Below are positions 61,163 through 64,000 of a stretch of 64,000 bases of DNA, piece after piece. The stretch comes from Nocardioides dokdonensis FR1436 (GTDB taxonomy: Bacteria > Actinomycetota > Actinomycetes > Propionibacteriales > Nocardioidaceae). The notes beneath the pieces are model-generated. The model saw nothing but the letters and a program-made list of their open reading frames with translations. It was not told the origin of the DNA and did not search any database. The position numbers and the translations under genes were made by a program. The DNA is taken from positions 2,976,001-3,040,000 of the forward strand of contig NZ_CP015079.1 of assembly GCF_001653335.1 (NCBI RefSeq), read 5' to 3'. Every line of letters begins with the position of its first letter. Within the stretch, counting starts at the first letter, position 1.

Positions 61163-63003
61163 GCGAGACCCAGATGGACCAGACCCAGCCCGAGACCCAG
61201 CCCGAGACCGGGGGCGAGAACCAGACCGAGCACCGTGTCGTCGAGGTGCGTCGCGACGTGCGCGTCGCCGGTGCGCTCGGCGTCGTGGCCGCGCTGGTGG
61301 CCGCGGCGTACGTCGCACGCGTCGCCGGTGGCGGGAGCGCGCTGGACTGGGCGCTGCTGACGCTGGTGGGTGCCATCGCCGTGGTGCACCTGGCGACGCT
61401 GGCCGACAGCCGTGCGCCGCTGTTCGTGGCCGACGAGCAGGGTGTCCGGCTGCGGCGCGGCCGGACCTGGCACGGGCTGCCGTGGTCCGACATCGACGCC
61501 GTCGAGGTGCTCGCCCGCCGGCGCTGGTGGCGCGACGGCTCCGTCGACGTGCTGTCCGGTGAGGACGAGCCGCGCAGCGTCGCCCTGGCCCTCGCGACCA
61601 CCGTGACCGGCGTCCCCGAGGGCAGCGACCTGGTCGCCGCGCTCGACGAGCTGGCCGGGGGAGCGACCGAGGTCGCCGAGATCCAGGGCTACGAGTACGT
61701 CGACGAGCACGAGTGGGCGGCGACGCGCACCGACGACGAGCCGGAGCTCCCCACCGGAGCGACCGACCAGCCCAACGAGGACGAGGACGAGGACGAGGCC
61801 GAGATCGACATCGAGGACGAGTCCGGGAACGACGAGCCCACCGGGGTCGAGGAGGCTGCGCGGCACCGCCTGCCCGACCCGCGCCCGCTGCTGGCCCACG
61901 CCATCGGTCGGGTCGCCTCCGGGCTGCCGGAGCGGTTCCGGCCGGCGGCGACGGACGCACCGGTGGTCGAGCCCGCGGCGGCCCACGCCAGCGCGACCCC
62001 GGCGCCGACGCGGGACCCGGTCACCGCGGTGCGCGCCGAGATCCGCAGCGACGTCACGATCGGGCGCGGCGACGACTTCCAGACCCAGGTCTTCGGGTCG
62101 AACGCGCTGCGCCTCGACCACGCCGAGGGGGACGACGACACGGCCGTGCGGTTGCCCGAGGGGCGCGAGCTGCGCCGTCCCGGCAGCGTCTCGCTGGTCG
62201 AGGACACCGTCGTGTGGGGGGACCGCGACGGTCGGGTCCGCCCGATCGCGACCGAGGGCTCCCCGGTCGAGCCGATCGTCATCGACGACCTCGGCGAGCC
62301 GGCGCCCGACCCCGTGGTCGGCCCCGAGCTGGCCGCCGCCCGCACCCGCCTGGGGCTCACCGTCGACCAGCTGGCCGACCGCACCCGCATCCGCCCGCAC
62401 GTCATCGAGTCCATCGAGGTCGACGACTTCGCACCCTGCGGTGGCGACTTCTACGCCCGCGGCCACCTGCGCACCCTTGCGCGGGTGCTGGGCACCGACG
62501 CCACCCCGCTGCTCGCGCACTACGACGAGCGGTACGCCGACGCCCCGATCAACCCGCGGCGCGTCTTCGAGGCCGAGCTCGGCTCGGGCGGCGCGATCCG
62601 CGCGACCCGTGGCGGGCCGAACTGGTCGGTGCTGATCGCCGCGGTGATGGCGCTGGTGCTGGCCTGGTCGGTCGCGCGCCTGATCACCGACAGCCCCGTC
62701 GAGCTGCGCGACCCGGTGCCGCAGCTGTCCACGGCCGGCGCCACCAGTGCCGGCGCGCCGGTGCCGGTGGTGCTCAACGCCGCCGGTGGGGGCGCGGAGG
62801 TCGTGGTGCGCGACGGCGCCAACGAGCTGGTCTATAAGGGCTCGCTGTCCTTCGGAGAGGTCAAGGTGCTCCCCAAGGTCTCGCAGCCCGTGCGCGTGCA
62901 GTCCAGCGACGGCTCGCTGGAGATCACCGTGGACGGGGTCGAGCAGGGAGCGCTGGGCAGTACCGGCCAGGAGGCCCAGAACACCTTCGTCGCCCGCGAC
63001 TGA
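61159..63003 (+). CDS. RodZ-like protein with helix-turn-helix and DUF4115 domain
   Basis: 614 residues in a composite architecture. Two N-terminal membrane helices (residues about 35-80) precede a PH-like stretch ([34 protein letters not shown]). A long acidic region leads to a helix-turn-helix ([52 protein letters not shown]), another membrane helix ([19 protein letters not shown]) and a C-terminal DUF4115-type beta domain. The helix-turn-helix/TM/DUF4115 part matches RodZ, which links MreB to the cell wall; the extra N-terminal module is unusual. GTG 61159 overlaps the ftsK stop. Confidence 0.85.
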   Translation: MSETQMDQTQPETQPETGGENQTEHRVVEVRRDVRVAGALGVVAALVAAAYVARVAGGGSALDWALLTLVGAIAVVHLATLADSRAPLFVADEQGVRLRRGRTWHGLPWSDIDAVEVLARRRWWRDGSVDVLSGEDEPRSVALALATTVTGVPEGSDLVAALDELAGGATEVAEIQGYEYVDEHEWAATRTDDEPELPTGATDQPNEDEDEDEAEIDIEDESGNDEPTGVEEAARHRLPDPRPLLAHAIGRVASGLPERFRPAATDAPVVEPAAAHASATPAPTRDPVTAVRAEIRSDVTIGRGDDFQTQVFGSNALRLDHAEGDDDTAVRLPEGRELRRPGSVSLVEDTVVWGDRDGRVRPIATEGSPVEPIVIDDLGEPAPDPVVGPELAAARTRLGLTVDQLADRTRIRPHVIESIEVDDFAPCGGDFYARGHLRTLARVLGTDATPLLAHYDERYADAPINPRRVFEAELGSGGAIRATRGGPNWSVLIAAVMALVLAWSVARLITDSPVELRDPVPQLSTAGATSAGAPVPVVLNAAGGGAEVVVRDGANELVYKGSLSFGEVKVLPKVSQPVRVQSSDGSLEITVDGVEQGALGSTGQEAQNTFVARD

Positions 63004-63011
63004 CCCACGAC

Positions 63012-63041
63012 CGCACGGCCGCCCGCACGGGCGGCCGTGCG
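63012..63041. terminator. Hairpin terminator upstream of rimO
   Basis: A 13-bp perfect GC-rich stem (63012-63024 with 63029-63041) and a 4-nt loop. An outer TGACCCA/TGGGTCA pairing (63001-63007 with 63043-63049) includes the stop codon of the RodZ-like gene. Confidence 0.75.
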
Positions 63042-63119
63042 CTGGGTCACCCGAGCCCGTCCCCGCGGCCCCGCGGGTTCGCGTCGGTGCGCGCCCGGCG
63101 GCCATACTCGAGGACAGCC

Positions 63120-64000
63120 ATGACTACCCAGACCCCCACCCCGGACCAGTCCACCGCCCCCGACCTGTTGTCGGTGGCGATGGTGACCCTCGGCTGCGCG
63201 CGCAACGAGGTGGACTCCGAGGAGCTCGCGGGCCGCCTCGAGGCCGGCGGCTTCCGCCTGGTCGAGGACGCCTCCGAGGCCGACACGGTCGTGGTGAACA
63301 CCTGCGGCTTCGTCGAGGCCGCCAAGAAGGACTCGGTCGACACCCTGCTCCAGGCGGCCGACCTCAAGGTCGAGCACGGCGGACGCGCCCAGGCCGTCGT
63401 GGCCGTGGGCTGCCTGGCCGAGCGCTACGGCAAGGACCTCGCCGAGTCGCTGCCCGAGGCCGACGCGGTCCTCGGCTTCGACGACTACCCCGACATCGCG
63501 GCGCGGCTGCGCTCGATCGTCGCGGGGGAGACCCACCAGGCCCACACGCCCCAGGACCGTCGCCGGCTGTTGCCGATCAGCCCGGTCGACCGCGCCGACA
63601 CCGAGTTGGCCGTGCCGGGCCACGGCGACGTCACCACGGTCGGCCAGGGCGGGCCCGCCACCGGCCCCCGCGCCGTACGCCGCCGCCTCGACTCCGGACC
63701 GATGGCCCCGCTCAAGCTCGCCTCGGGCTGTGACCGGCGCTGCTCGTTCTGTGCCATCCCCGCCTTCCGCGGCTCGTTCGTGTCGCGTCGCCCCGCCGAC
63801 GTGCTCACCGAGGCCCGCTGGCTGGCCACCCAGGGCGTGCGCGAGCTCTTCCTGGTCTCCGAGAACTCGACCTCCTACGGCAAGGACCTCGGCGACCTGC
63901 GCCTGCTCGAGACCCTGCTGCCCGAGCTGAGCGCGATCGAGGGCGTCGACCGGGTGCGGGTCTCCTACCTGCAGCCCGCCGAGACGCGCCCGGGCCTGAT
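63120..64000 (+). CDS. rimO: Ribosomal protein S12 methylthiotransferase (partial, continues past window)
   Basis: The first 293 residues are visible. The N-terminal UPF0004 domain has Cys residues in [36 protein letters not shown] and [11 protein letters not shown], which bind the auxiliary 4Fe-4S cluster. The radical SAM motif is [22 protein letters not shown]. RimO methylthiolates an Asp of ribosomal protein S12. The usual short spacing between domains is extended by about 40 residues of Gly/Pro/Arg-rich sequence ([18 protein letters not shown]). ATG 63120 has AGGA upstream. It lies downstream of ftsK as in related genomes. Confidence 0.93.
   Translation, partial: MTTQTPTPDQSTAPDLLSVAMVTLGCARNEVDSEELAGRLEAGGFRLVEDASEADTVVVNTCGFVEAAKKDSVDTLLQAADLKVEHGGRAQAVVAVGCLAERYGKDLAESLPEADAVLGFDDYPDIAARLRSIVAGETHQAHTPQDRRRLLPISPVDRADTELAVPGHGDVTTVGQGGPATGPRAVRRRLDSGPMAPLKLASGCDRRCSFCAIPAFRGSFVSRRPADVLTEARWLATQGVRELFLVSENSTSYGKDLGDLRLLETLLPELSAIEGVDRVRVSYLQPAETRPGL

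Noticed and set aside
1..64000. tRNA, rRNA or riboswitch genes
   Set aside because: No cloverleaf, rRNA-like or recognisable riboswitch core (including upstream of gcvT and thyA) was found by eye. Weak ncRNAs could be missed.

Overview
The window is GC-rich DNA with strong third-position GC bias and dense genes, many starting with GTG. It also has F420-dependent luciferase-like oxidoreductases, DUF4191, an actinobacterial-type E2 with two lipoyl domains, and the dapA-rnj-ftsK-rodZ-like-rimO order. Together these point to a high-GC actinobacterium, most likely Nocardioidaceae (Nocardioides-like). That placement is inference; no rRNA or tRNA gene was seen.

Left part (1-7.9 kb): the tail of a sulfite-oxidase-like molybdoenzyme and a small c-type cytochrome are followed by a tightly overlapping System I cytochrome c maturation operon (ccmA, ccmB, ccmC, a 30-residue ccmD-like ORF, ccmE). 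Next come a zinc-ribbon SDR protein, a lipoprotein, a WXG100-like/beta-propeller protein and a YrhK-like membrane protein.

Accessory catabolic part (7.9-28.6 kb): a LysR regulator is divergent from an Opp/Dpp-type ABC importer operon that ends in a serine hydrolase very like 6-aminohexanoate-dimer hydrolase (NylB). A PucR-type regulator, a class III omega-aminotransferase and a semialdehyde dehydrogenase follow. Read as a pathway, this is import, amide hydrolysis, transamination and oxidation of an omega-amino acid oligomer. A TetR regulator is then divergent from an unusual group: a diiron-type protein fused to a ferredoxin reductase and a 2Fe-2S domain, a polytopic membrane protein, and a phosphotransferase resembling rifampicin phosphotransferase. 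Two minus-strand genes, an F420-type oxidoreductase and an AttH-like protein, each have a KstR-type operator.

Core metabolism (28.9-37.9 kb): glnA, an RDD protein, an LppX-like lipoprotein, DUF4191, lipA, an ABC transporter pair, lipB, a small secreted protein and a TIGR01777 epimerase. An IS30-family element (about 37,987-39,214) sits inside a 22-bp repeat array that turns into inverted copies. A 1182-residue fused ABC exporter follows.

Right part (43-64 kb): lpd and the E2 acyltransferase (served by lipA and lipB), a small conserved gene, pepA, gcvT, an 85-residue protein, a sigma-like/propeller membrane protein, a PhzF-like protein, thyA-folA, a NUDIX hydrolase, a TfoX-N protein, an F420-type oxidoreductase, dapA, rnj, ftsK, a RodZ-like protein and the start of rimO. 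Many start codons here lie 6-7 nt after a TANNNT or CANNNT hexamer, which indicates widespread leaderless transcription.
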